8,155 nt of DNA from an uncultured Coriobacteriales bacterium (GTDB lineage Bacteria > Actinomycetota > Coriobacteriia > Coriobacteriales > UMGS124). Every line of letters begins with the position of its first letter. Positions within the stretch are counted from its first letter, which is position 1. The stretch lies in contig CAIFEU010000120.1 of assembly GCA_903789505.1 (NCBI GenBank), positions 1 to 8,155 on the forward strand. Direction: 5' to 3'. This document shows positions 1 to 7,010 of this stretch, piece by piece. Made by a program: the position numbers and the translations under genes. A model generated the notes under the pieces. That model was not told the DNA's origin. It saw nothing but the letters and a program-made list of their open reading frames with translations, and did no database searches.

Positions 1-7
1 ACCGATG

Positions 8-50
8 AGGGCCCGTCCCGCAGGAGCGGGGCGGGCCCTCTTTCGTTTCG
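8..50 (+). terminator. Rho-independent terminator of an upstream gene outside the window
   Basis: Bases 8-21 and 26-39 form a 14-bp GC-rich stem with a single G-U pair (16 with 31) around an AGGA loop. The stem is followed by a T-rich tract (CTCTTTCGTTT). This is a classic intrinsic terminator on the plus strand. It lies about 60 bases before the yqeY-type gene, so it most likely ends the preceding, unseen gene and isolates the YqeY-like gene from it. Confidence 0.88.
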
Positions 51-109
51 GGGGGCTTGGTTCTCACCCCAGCTCATATGGCATACGCATCCTATCGAGG
101 CGATTTCCA

Positions 110-553
110 ATGACGAAGGCAGAAGTCCTTGAGATGATCAAGGACGCCATGAAGGCTCGTGACAAGGTCAAGCTGTCGATTCTTCGTCAGGTGAACGAGG
201 AGTTCAAGAAGATTGAGGTCGACGAGCGTCGTGAAGTCACCGAGGCTGACGTCACGACCTGCGTCAAGCGCCTCATCAAGGTCACCAAGGAGACCCTCGA
301 GTATTCCGAGAAGGCGGGCAACGACCAGGAGCGCACTGACAACCTGCGCCGACAGGTCGAGATTCTTGAGGGTCTTCTTCCGCGACAGGTTGAGGGCGAG
401 GAGCTTTCGGTCCTCATTGACCAGGTCATTTCCGAGCTGGGCCTGTCCTCAAAGCGCGACATTGGGCGGCTCATGAAAGAGCTTGGGATCAGGACCAGTG
501 GCAACTTCGACAAGCCACAGGCCGCTCAGATGGCGGGCACGAAACTTTCTTAG
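110..553 (+). CDS. GatB/YqeY domain-containing protein
   Basis: This encodes a 147-residue soluble protein of the GatB/YqeY family. The family shares an all-helical domain with the C-terminal tail of the GatB subunit of the tRNA-dependent amidotransferase, and stand-alone members are thought to be tRNA-associated, with no settled enzymatic role. The N-terminus reads as the typical amphipathic start (MTKAEVLEMIKDAMKARDK). A helix around residues 55-85 is rich in Lys/Glu. The family's LLPRQV motif is near residue 90, and the C-terminal segment SSKRDIGRLMKELG is near residues 115-130. The ATG at 110 is chosen over earlier in-frame starts because GAGG at 97-100 sits nine bases upstream, because upstream in-frame codons run back through the terminator stem, and because the resulting length is normal for the family. 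Terminators on both sides make it monocistronic. Its codons look less GC-rich than those of the pur genes. Family assignment is firm; function is not. Confidence 0.92.
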   Translation: MTKAEVLEMIKDAMKARDKVKLSILRQVNEEFKKIEVDERREVTEADVTTCVKRLIKVTKETLEYSEKAGNDQERTDNLRRQVEILEGLLPRQVEGEELSVLIDQVISELGLSSKRDIGRLMKELGIRTSGNFDKPQAAQMAGTKLS

Positions 554-569
554 TCGTACGGTATCATTT

Positions 570-608
570 GGTTCGCGTGGGCTTTCCTGCGCGAACCTTT
601 TTTGTTTT
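570..608 (+). terminator. Rho-independent terminator after the yqeY-type gene
   Basis: GGTTCGCG (570-577) pairs exactly with CGCGAACC (590-597). The stem can extend inward through two G-U/U-G and two G-C pairs to a four-base CTTT loop. Six T residues (598-603) follow directly. It begins 17 bases after the TAG stop, so it ends the YqeY-like transcript before the sortase gene. Confidence 0.93.
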
Positions 609-764
609 AGGTAGACTTACTGGTCTGTTTCCTGGCCGGTTTTTCCTTTCGCTTGAAACTTTGCCGGCTTGAGTTGTAGGCCTGACGCCTGAAATCGCGC
701 TTGCTCCGTGTGGGGTAAATGTTTGGCGGGATTGTCCTTTTCCACTTTCGTCTTTGCTTTGCTC

Positions 765-771
765 GAGGTGA
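765..771 (+). promoter_or_regulatory. Ribosome binding site fixing the sortase start
   Basis: GAGGTGA at 765-771 matches the anti-Shine-Dalgarno sequence. Its GAGG core ends five bases before the ATG at 774. It therefore supports 774 over the in-frame ATG at 708, which has no such site and would add a poorly conserved-looking 22 residues. In the rest of the 604-764 gap I find TTGAAA at 653-658 as a possible -35 box, but no good -10 at the right distance, so I do not call a promoter. Confidence 0.75.
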
Positions 772-773
772 AT

Positions 774-2033
774 ATGGCAGCTCGCTCTTCTCGAAACAGC
801 ATGGGTGGCAATCGTTCCTATGATGGCGGTGCGTCGAACCGGCCCTATGGCTCGTCGGATGACGCTCGTGGATCCGTGTATCGCGATGCTGACGGCAATG
901 AGTTCTATCGGGATGAGTACGGGAACTTCCACCCCGTCTCCGTTCGGGGGTCCGGGTCCAATTGGGGCGGAGCCCCGGCGGGCGAGGACGTCGGTCAGGG
1001 ATATGGGCAGGGTCAGGGATACGCCACACCCTACCAGTACAGCAGGGGGGCGGTCGGCTTCAGGTCCGCACGTGACGCCGCCGACGCGGCTGCGCGGTCC
1101 GGTCTGCGGCCCGGTGATGCGCATGGGTCCGACGGTCGTAGGGGTGGCAAGGGGCTCACGATTGCCGCCATCATCCTGATGGTCGTCGGGGTCGCGCTCA
1201 TCGTCGTCGCAATCGTGACGTGGCTTCCGCACTACCTCGACTATCAGAAGGTGCATAACGCCAACCAGGACGCCGCCGCGGCGGGCGTAACCAGCCAGAC
1301 CACCACGATTGACGGCGTCCAGACACAGGTGCCGCTCGTTGACTTTGACGCGCTGAGGCAGATCAACTCGGAAATCGTGGGCTGGATTCAGATTCCCGAC
1401 ACGCCGATTAACTACGCGGTCCCGCAGCACTCCGACAATGACTTCTACCTCGGCCACTCGCTCGACGGCGAGTACAACCAGTACGGTAACGTGTTCATGG
1501 ACTATGCGAGCGATCCGACGCTGAACGACTACAACACGGTGATCTACGGCCACCACCTCAAGAACGGCGAGGAGTTCGCCAAGATTGCCGACTACTCTTC
1601 GCAGAGCGAGTTCGACACGATCAGCCAGCTGTACTATGTGACGCAGGACGGGGTCGTCCACGTGCTGGAGCCGCTGTGCGCGATGGTCGTCAACGGCTAT
1701 GACGTCGACTCCATTCGGACGAGCTTCACGGATCGTCAGGACTTCGCGCAGTACGTCCAATCCACGATGGCGCGTTCGTCCGCGGTGACGAGCAGGCAGG
1801 TGACGAGCGAGATCACGCACCTGTACATGCTGTCGACGTGCAGCTACGCCCGGGAGAACGACCGAACGATTCTGGTGTGCGTCGACGCGTCGGTGTTCGG
1901 CGACACGTCGATCGGCGCGTCGAGCGATGCCGTGAACGAGATCGAGCAGGGCATGGGAGAGGTTACCGGCGTTGAGGGCGACGATGCGAGCACGCAGAAC
2001 GCGGAGGCGGGACAGGCGACCGTGATGGCGTGA
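774..2033 (+). CDS. Class B sortase, membrane-anchored
   Basis: This encodes a 419-residue cysteine transpeptidase of the sortase family, which cleaves sorting signals of secreted proteins and joins them to the cell wall or to each other. Residues 1-126 are a hydrophilic, Gly/Tyr/Arg/Asp-rich tail. A single membrane helix spans about 128-150 (LTIAAIILMVVGVALIVVAI), preceded by GRRGGK, so the tail should be cytoplasmic and the enzyme extracellular. The catalytic domain starts near residue 190 (NSEIVGWIQIPDTPINY). Catalytic residues by motif are His260 (VIYGHH), Cys356 (LSTCSY) and Arg364. The 96-residue His-to-Cys spacing fits class B; class A spacing is much shorter. A Ser/Glu/Gly-rich tail of about 45 residues follows. 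No substrate with a sorting signal is in the window, so its target is unknown. It lies 45 bases upstream of purF with no visible terminator between, suggesting co-transcription. The cytoplasmic tail carries a 9-residue tandem repeat (see findings). Confidence 0.92.
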   Translation: MAARSSRNSMGGNRSYDGGASNRPYGSSDDARGSVYRDADGNEFYRDEYGNFHPVSVRGSGSNWGGAPAGEDVGQGYGQGQGYATPYQYSRGAVGFRSARDAADAAARSGLRPGDAHGSDGRRGGKGLTIAAIILMVVGVALIVVAIVTWLPHYLDYQKVHNANQDAAAAGVTSQTTTIDGVQTQVPLVDFDALRQINSEIVGWIQIPDTPINYAVPQHSDNDFYLGHSLDGEYNQYGNVFMDYASDPTLNDYNTVIYGHHLKNGEEFAKIADYSSQSEFDTISQLYYVTQDGVVHVLEPLCAMVVNGYDVDSIRTSFTDRQDFAQYVQSTMARSSAVTSRQVTSEITHLYMLSTCSYARENDRTILVCVDASVFGDTSIGASSDAVNEIEQGMGEVTGVEGDDASTQNAEAGQATVMA

Positions 2034-2066
2034 GCGTGAGATGGAGCGGGCGGGCGAGGGCGATTC

Positions 2067-2072
2067 GAGGAG
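2067..2072 (+). promoter_or_regulatory. Ribosome binding site deciding the purF start
   Basis: GAGGAG at 2067-2072 abuts the ATG at 2073, which is too close for normal initiation. It lies six bases before an in-frame GTG at 2079, a good spacing. The GTG is therefore the better start by sequence. The ATG would need the weaker CGAGGG around 2055-2060. Confidence 0.6.
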
Positions 2073-2078
2073 ATGGGC

Positions 2079-3605
2079 GTGACGAACCAACGGGACGGCG
2101 GGCGCGACCGGGCGGGCAGCGACGAGCTCCACGAGGAGTGCGGCATCTTCGGGGTGTACGCGCCGGGCAAGGACGTTGCCCGCATGACGTACTTCGCCCT
2201 GGTCGCGCTGCAGCATCGCGGGCAGGAGTCGGCGGGCATCGCGGTGGGTGACGGCTCGACGGTGCTGGTCAACAAGGACGAGGGGCTGGCGAGCCAGGTG
2301 TTCACCGACGCCGACATGTCGGCGCTGTCGGGCGACGTCGCCATCGGGCACGTGCGGTACGGTACGAACGGCTCCAAGGGCTGGCGCGGCGCGCAGCCCC
2401 ACCTGTCGACGATCGGCGACTCGATCATCGCCCTGGCGCACAACGGGACGCTCGTGAACTCCGACGACCTGCGTCGCCAGCTGCTCGACCTCAACGTGCC
2501 GTTCATGAGCAACACGGACAGCGAGGTCGCCACGCGCCTGATCGGCTACTTCACGCAGAACACGCACCACATCCGCGAGGGCGTGCGCTCGACGATGGAG
2601 CTGCTCGAGGGTGCGTACGCGATGGTGCTGATCAACGAGCGCGCGCTGTACGCGTTCCGCGACCCGAACGGCATCAGGCCGCTCGTCCTGGGCGAGCTGC
2701 CCGACGGGGCGGGCTGGTGCGTGGCGAGCGAGACGTGCGCGCTGGACATCGTGGGCGCGAGGTTCGTGCGCGACGTGCGCCCCGGCGAGGTACTGAGGGT
2801 CGACGACTCGGGCGTGGTGAGCGAGCAGGCGGTTCCTCCGCGCGAGAGGGCACTGTGCATCTTCGAGCACGTGTACTTTGCCCGGCCGGACTCGGTCATG
2901 GAGGGCGACACGATCTACAGCGACCGCGTGCGGATGGGGCAGTGCCTGGCGCGCGAGGCGCCCGCCGACGCCGACCTGGTCATCGGTGTGCCCGACTCGG
3001 GGGTGCCCGCGGCGGTGGGCTATGCACGGGAGAGTGGGATTCCCTACGACCAGGGCCTGGTCAAGAACCGCTATGTGGGGCGCACGTTCATCCAGCCCAC
3101 CCAGGAGCTGCGCGAGATGGGCGTGCGGATGAAGCTCAACCCGCTGCGCGAGGTCATCGCCGGGAAGCGCCTGGTGGTCGTGGACGACTCGATTGTGCGC
3201 GGCACCACGTCGAAGCAGATCGTGCGCATGCTGCGCGAGGCGGGCGCGACCGAGATCCACATGCGCATCGTCTCGCCCGAGATCAAGTGGCCGTGCTTCT
3301 ACGGCATCGACACCGACGTCCAGGGCCAGCTCATCTCGGCGAACTACACCTGCGAGGAGGTCTGCGATCAGATTGGGGCCGACTCGCTCGCGTTCCTGTC
3401 GATCGGGGGGCTCAAGTCGTGCGTGAGCCCGGGCGGGTACTGCTGCGCGTGCTTCAACGGCGACTACGTCGTGGAGATACCGGAGGAGTCGTTCCGCGGG
3501 AAGTTCCTGAAGGGGTATCACCCCAACAACCTGACCAGCGCGCCCGAGAGCACGCGCCGCAGGGTCAGCGAGGTGGCCGAGCAGATCGAGAAGGAGAACC
3601 AGTGA
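2079..3605 (+). CDS. purF: Amidophosphoribosyltransferase (PurF)
   Basis: PurF catalyses the first committed step of de novo purine synthesis: PRPP plus glutamine gives 5-phosphoribosylamine, glutamate and pyrophosphate, in the cytoplasm. From the GTG start it is 508 residues, or 510 from the ATG at 2073. The glutaminase nucleophile is Cys21 in ECGIFGVY, so about 20 residues form a propeptide to be removed, longer than the 11 residues known for B. subtilis. Glutaminase motifs follow: ALQHRGQESAG, HVRYGTNGS, LAHNGTLVNS and SNTDSEV. The phosphoribosyltransferase half has GVPDSGVPAA and the PRPP loop VVVDDSIVRGTTS (about 366-378). Candidate [4Fe-4S] ligands of the oxygen-sensitive B. subtilis type are Cys260, Cys406, and the CxxC pair Cys455/Cys458 in YCCACF. 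The 146-residue gap between the first two equals that of the B. subtilis ligands as I recall them. The TGA stop shares its A with the ATG of purM, so translation is probably coupled. No purine riboswitch is visible upstream. Confidence 0.97.
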   Translation: MTNQRDGGRDRAGSDELHEECGIFGVYAPGKDVARMTYFALVALQHRGQESAGIAVGDGSTVLVNKDEGLASQVFTDADMSALSGDVAIGHVRYGTNGSKGWRGAQPHLSTIGDSIIALAHNGTLVNSDDLRRQLLDLNVPFMSNTDSEVATRLIGYFTQNTHHIREGVRSTMELLEGAYAMVLINERALYAFRDPNGIRPLVLGELPDGAGWCVASETCALDIVGARFVRDVRPGEVLRVDDSGVVSEQAVPPRERALCIFEHVYFARPDSVMEGDTIYSDRVRMGQCLAREAPADADLVIGVPDSGVPAAVGYARESGIPYDQGLVKNRYVGRTFIQPTQELREMGVRMKLNPLREVIAGKRLVVVDDSIVRGTTSKQIVRMLREAGATEIHMRIVSPEIKWPCFYGIDTDVQGQLISANYTCEEVCDQIGADSLAFLSIGGLKSCVSPGGYCCACFNGDYVVEIPEESFRGKFLKGYHPNNLTSAPESTRRRVSEVAEQIEKENQ

Positions 3606-4663
3606 TGAGCGACACGAACGGCGGGCAGGTCACCTATCGCGACGCGGGCGTGGACACCGCGGCCGGCGCGCGGGCGGTCGACGCGATCAAGGCCTGCGTG
3701 GCGAGCACGAACCGCCCCGAGGTCATCGGGGGGCTGGGCGGCTTCGGCGGGCTGTTCTCGGCGGCGGCGCTCAAGGACATGGACGACCCGGTACTGGTCA
3801 GCGGCACCGACGGCGTGGGCACCAAGCTCAAGCTGGCGCAGACCTACGGCAAGCACGACACCGTGGGCATCGACCTGGTGGCGATGTGCGTCAACGACAT
3901 TCTGGCATCCGGCGCCGAGCCGCTGTTCTTCCTAGACTACATCGCGATTGGGCACATCGACCCCGAGAACGTCGCGACGATCGTGGGCGGGATCGCAGAC
4001 GGGTGCCGACAGGCGGGGTGCGCGCTGGTGGGCGGCGAGATGGCCGAGCACCCCGGCGTGATGGCGCCGTCCGACTACGACCTCGCAGGGTTCGCGGTGG
4101 GCGTCGCCGAGCGGTCGAAGCTGCTCGTGCCCGAGATGGTGCGCGAGGGCGACGTCGTGCTGGGGCTCGCCTCCACGGGAATCCACTCCAACGGCTACTC
4201 GCTGGTGCGACGCGTCCTGTTCGACGTTGACGACCCGGGCGTTTGCACCGAACCGCTCGAGGAGCTGGGCGGGAAGAGCATCGCGCAGGCGGCCCTGGAG
4301 CCGACGCGCATCTACGTGAGGAGCGTCCTGCCGCTGATCAAGCGCGGCGGGATCGTCCATGGGGTGGCGCACATCACCGGCGGCGGGATCACCGAGAACC
4401 TCAACCGCGTGCTGCCGGCCAACCTCGACGCGGCGATTGACCGCGGCACCTGGGACGTCCCCCCGATCATCGAGATGGTCGTGCGGCGTGCCAACCTCTC
4501 GGCAGACGAGGCGTACCGCACGTTCAACATGGGCGTTGGCATGTGCGTGATATGCGCGCCCGAGGACGCCGACGAGGTCACGCGCGATTTGACCGCCGCG
4601 GGGGAGCGGGTCTTCCCGGTGGGCGAGATCGTGCCGGGGCACGGGGAGGTCGTGTACCGATGA
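3605..4663 (+). CDS. purM: Phosphoribosylformylglycinamidine cyclo-ligase (AIR synthetase, PurM)
   Basis: PurM closes the imidazole ring: it converts FGAM and ATP to AIR, the fifth step of IMP synthesis, as a cytoplasmic dimer. The 352-residue length is normal. The family signature blocks appear in order: the Gly-rich strand GGLGGFGGLF (about 42-51), the ATP-site loop SGTDGVGTKLKLA (66-78), CVNDILASGAEPLFFLDY (95-112), the GGEMAEHPG block (143-151), the STGIHSNGYSLVR segment near 190-205, and ITGGGITENLNR near 255-270. The ATG at 3605 overlaps the purF stop by one base and follows AAGGAG (3591-3596) at eight bases, so start choice is secure. An open frame running upstream of it through purF is only an overlapping reading frame. 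The stop overlaps the purN start in ATGA. No key residue looks missing. Confidence 0.97.
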   Translation: MSDTNGGQVTYRDAGVDTAAGARAVDAIKACVASTNRPEVIGGLGGFGGLFSAAALKDMDDPVLVSGTDGVGTKLKLAQTYGKHDTVGIDLVAMCVNDILASGAEPLFFLDYIAIGHIDPENVATIVGGIADGCRQAGCALVGGEMAEHPGVMAPSDYDLAGFAVGVAERSKLLVPEMVREGDVVLGLASTGIHSNGYSLVRRVLFDVDDPGVCTEPLEELGGKSIAQAALEPTRIYVRSVLPLIKRGGIVHGVAHITGGGITENLNRVLPANLDAAIDRGTWDVPPIIEMVVRRANLSADEAYRTFNMGVGMCVICAPEDADEVTRDLTAAGERVFPVGEIVPGHGEVVYR

Positions 4664-5319
4664 GCGACGAGAGCAGGGGTATGGCGGGAACGGGGCCGCT
4701 GCGCATCGGCGTGCTGATCTCGGGGAACGGGACCAACCTGCAGGCGATCATCGACCGCATCGCCGACGGGTCGCTCGACGCCGAGATCGAGCTGGTCGTG
4801 TCGAGCCGGGCGGGGGCGTACGGGCTCAAGCGCGCCGGCGAGGCGGGGATCGAGACGCTGTCGATGTCGCCCGAGCTCTACGCGGCGGACCCGATCGCGG
4901 CTGACGAGGTCATCGCCTGCGCGCTGCGCGAGCGCGGCGTGCAGTACGTGGTCATGGCCGGCTACATGCGCAAGGTCTGCGACCCGCTGCTGCTGGCGTT
5001 CCCCAACCGGATCGTCAACCTGCACCCGGCGCTCCTGCCCGCGTTCAAGGGGGCGCACGCGATTGCCGAGGCGTGGACCCGCGGCGTGAAGGTGACCGGC
5101 GTGACCGTGCACTTCGCCAACGCCGACTACGACTGCGGGCCCATCATCGCGCAGCGCGCGGTCACGGTGGACGAGGGCATGGGGCTCGAGGCGCTCGAGG
5201 CGCGCATCCACGAGGTCGAGCACGAGCTGTACCCCGAGGTGCTGCAGCAGATTGCCGAGGGGCGCGTGCACGTGACGGGCGACGGGCGCGTGCGCATCGA
5301 CCCGCCCGCCTCGGCCTAG
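4660..5319 (+). CDS. purN: Phosphoribosylglycinamide formyltransferase (GART, PurN)
   Basis: PurN transfers a formyl group from 10-formyl-tetrahydrofolate to GAR, giving FGAR, the third step of IMP synthesis. The 219 residues match the folate-dependent family. After a short polar leader, the substrate-phosphate loop is LISGNGTNLQAII (19-31). The catalytic triad equivalent to E. coli Asn106, His108 and Asp144 is Asn120 and His122 (IVNLHPALLPAFKG) and Asp158 (DYDCGPIIAQ). The His-to-Asp spacing of 36 is the same as in E. coli. The start ATG overlaps the purM stop (ATGA) and GGAGG at 4645-4649 precedes it. The TAG stop lies within the palindrome CTAG, which is also the stop of the opposing DUF2252 gene, leaving no space for a terminator between them. 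The other pur genes are not in the window. Confidence 0.97.
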   Translation: MSDESRGMAGTGPLRIGVLISGNGTNLQAIIDRIADGSLDAEIELVVSSRAGAYGLKRAGEAGIETLSMSPELYAADPIAADEVIACALRERGVQYVVMAGYMRKVCDPLLLAFPNRIVNLHPALLPAFKGAHAIAEAWTRGVKVTGVTVHFANADYDCGPIIAQRAVTVDEGMGLEALEARIHEVEHELYPEVLQQIAEGRVHVTGDGRVRIDPPASA

Positions 5320-7010
5320 CTCAGGCGGCCCTCCCTGCGGGCGCGAACGAACTCGTCGTAGTCGCGCTCGTTGAGGTCGGCGTAGGCGTGCGCGTACGCG
5401 GTGACGGCCTGGTCGAAGGCGTCGCTCGCCCCCAGGTACCCGGCGATGGCGAAGCGGTCGCCGGTGCGGGCGTGGGCGTGCGCGAGCGTCCAGGCGCACA
5501 GCTCGCCGACGCGGGTGAGCTGACCGGCGCTGACGCGCGTGAGGTCGACCGAGCCCTTCCCGTCCCACAGCTGGCGCACGTAGTAGTCGTGGATGCGCCC
5601 GTCGTCCCCGGGCAGGCGCGTCCAGCCGAGCATGACGTCGCTGGCGACCTGGATGGCGCGCTGACCTTCCACCACGCGCCGGCCGTGCTCCGCGAAGGGG
5701 CTGCGGCCCACGAAGCGCTCGAGCACGGACTCCCGCGCCTCCTTGACCTGCAGGACCAGCGGGTCGGACGGCGACGCGCCCTCGAACACGCAGATCCAGG
5801 CGCGCGTGCCCACGCTGCCGACGCCCACGACCTTGCGCGCGACGTCGACGCCGCGGTAGGAGTCGAACAGCGCGCGACGGTCGCCGGGCAGCGACTTGCG
5901 GTACCCGTGCAGGATGAGGCGGATGAGGTCGGCGGCGCGCTCCTCGGGGGCGCTGCCGAGCCTCTCGGCGATGTCGCCGGCGACGTCCGAGAGCGCGCGG
6001 ACCCTTGCCGGCGCCGCCGCGCGACCCGCCACACCCGCGTCCGACGTCCTCTCGAGGCGCTGGCGCACGAAGTCGCGCAGGGGGACCACCAGCGGCGGGT
6101 CGCTCACGATGCGCAGCTGCCCGTCGACCACCTCGGTGAGCTTCTTGACGGCGCGCGTGCTGTCCTTGGAGCGGGCTCGGTCGAGGACCTCGCGGGTGGC
6201 CTTTCGGTCCTTCTTGGAGCCGCGCTCCTCCACCAGCTTCGCGATGGAGTCCGCATCGGCGTGCGCGTACCAGACGTCGAGGTTGCCCATCCGGGAGAAC
6301 CCGTCCATCGCGCGGTGGTACGCGGTGGCGCAGGCGAGCGCGGCGTCGTGGGCGCGGTCGTCAGTGAAGCCCCGGTCGCGCGCGCAGACCTCGACGCTGG
6401 TGACGAGGCGCTTGACGTCCCACTCCCACGGCCCGCGTGCCGTCTCGTCGAAGTCGTTGACGTCGAAGACCAGCCTCCTCTCCGGGGAGGCGAACAGGCC
6501 GAAGTTGGATATGTGCGCGTCGCCGCACGCCTGCACGCGGATGGGGGTGGTGGGCGTGCGGCTGAGGTCGGACGCCATGACGAGCGCGCCGCCGCGGAAG
6601 AACGCGAACGGGGAGGTGGCCATGCGCTCGTGCCTCACGGGCACCAGCTCCTCGACGCGCGCCTCGTCCTGGCTCCGGATGAGGTCGACGGGGTCGGGGC
6701 GCGCCGGGTCGGCGCCTCCCCCGTCTTTGGCGTCAGGGTCGGCTCCGCCCCACAGCAGGGCGTGCGCGGAGCGCGGCACCTCGTCTCGCTGGGCCTTGCC
6801 CCACGCGCGCGAGTCCTCGGGAGAGCGACGCTCCCGCTCGGCGAGCGCCCTGCGGACGACGTCGTCGACGTGGCCGAGCGCGCCCCTGCGCTCGACGGGG
6901 CACGGCGTATGCTCGCCGAGCGGCGCCAGCGCGGCGCCCTCGCCCATGCCGTCGTCCGTGCGGCTGAGCCCCGTCGCCGCGCTCCCGGCCTCTCGGTCGT
7001 CACTGCGCAA
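5316..7010 (-). CDS. DUF2252 family protein (predicted, function unknown)
   Basis: This encodes 564 residues from a TTG start. The DUF2252 pattern is clear. GKAQRDEVPRSAHA begins the family region near residue 71. ELVPVRHERMATSPFAFFRG follows at 121-140, then CGDAHISNFG (162-171), VFDVNDFDETARGPWEWD (181-198) and GQLRIVSDPPLVVPLRD. The C-terminal blocks are YVRQLWDGKGSVDL, AHAHARTGD and IAGYLGASDAFD. The family has no established biochemical role. The CGDAHxxNFG and DxNDFDE motifs resemble the catalytic and metal-binding loops of aminoglycoside-phosphotransferase/kinase-like folds, so an ATP-dependent activity is a reasonable inference, not a demonstrated one. The first 70 residues are a polar, low-complexity extension with no recognised domain, plus a Gly/Asp-rich insert at about 88-106. 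The start is chosen because GGAGGAAAGGAG lies six bases upstream. The frame remains open further upstream but there it encodes Arg/Pro-rich, non-family sequence. Base composition is very GC-rich. The gene is convergent with purN and overlaps it by four bases. Confidence 0.9.
   Translation of the reverse strand: MRSDDREAGSAATGLSRTDDGMGEGAALAPLGEHTPCPVERRGALGHVDDVVRRALAERERRSPEDSRAWGKAQRDEVPRSAHALLWGGADPDAKDGGGADPARPDPVDLIRSQDEARVEELVPVRHERMATSPFAFFRGGALVMASDLSRTPTTPIRVQACGDAHISNFGLFASPERRLVFDVNDFDETARGPWEWDVKRLVTSVEVCARDRGFTDDRAHDAALACATAYHRAMDGFSRMGNLDVWYAHADADSIAKLVEERGSKKDRKATREVLDRARSKDSTRAVKKLTEVVDGQLRIVSDPPLVVPLRDFVRQRLERTSDAGVAGRAAAPARVRALSDVAGDIAERLGSAPEERAADLIRLILHGYRKSLPGDRRALFDSYRGVDVARKVVGVGSVGTRAWICVFEGASPSDPLVLQVKEARESVLERFVGRSPFAEHGRRVVEGQRAIQVASDVMLGWTRLPGDDGRIHDYYVRQLWDGKGSVDLTRVSAGQLTRVGELCAWTLAHAHARTGDRFAIAGYLGASDAFDQAVTAYAHAYADLNERDYDEFVRARREGRLS

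Noticed and set aside
708..773. Earlier ATG for the sortase giving a hydrophobic N-terminus that could look like a signal peptide
   Set aside because: There is no ribosome site before 708, whereas GAGGTGA stands before 774. The membrane anchor is already provided at residues 128-150.
564..3521. Very long (985-codon) minus-strand open frame opposite the sortase and purF genes
   Set aside because: Its translation is low-complexity (Arg/Ala/Val/His-rich) with no domain, no ribosome site, and it lies opposite two clear plus-strand genes. Long antisense open frames are expected in high-GC DNA.
2717..3604. Possible long N-terminal extension of PurM
   Set aside because: The open frame upstream of 3605 overlaps purF in another frame and encodes Arg/Gly-rich noise. 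The ATG at 3605 has a good ribosome site and gives the normal PurM length.
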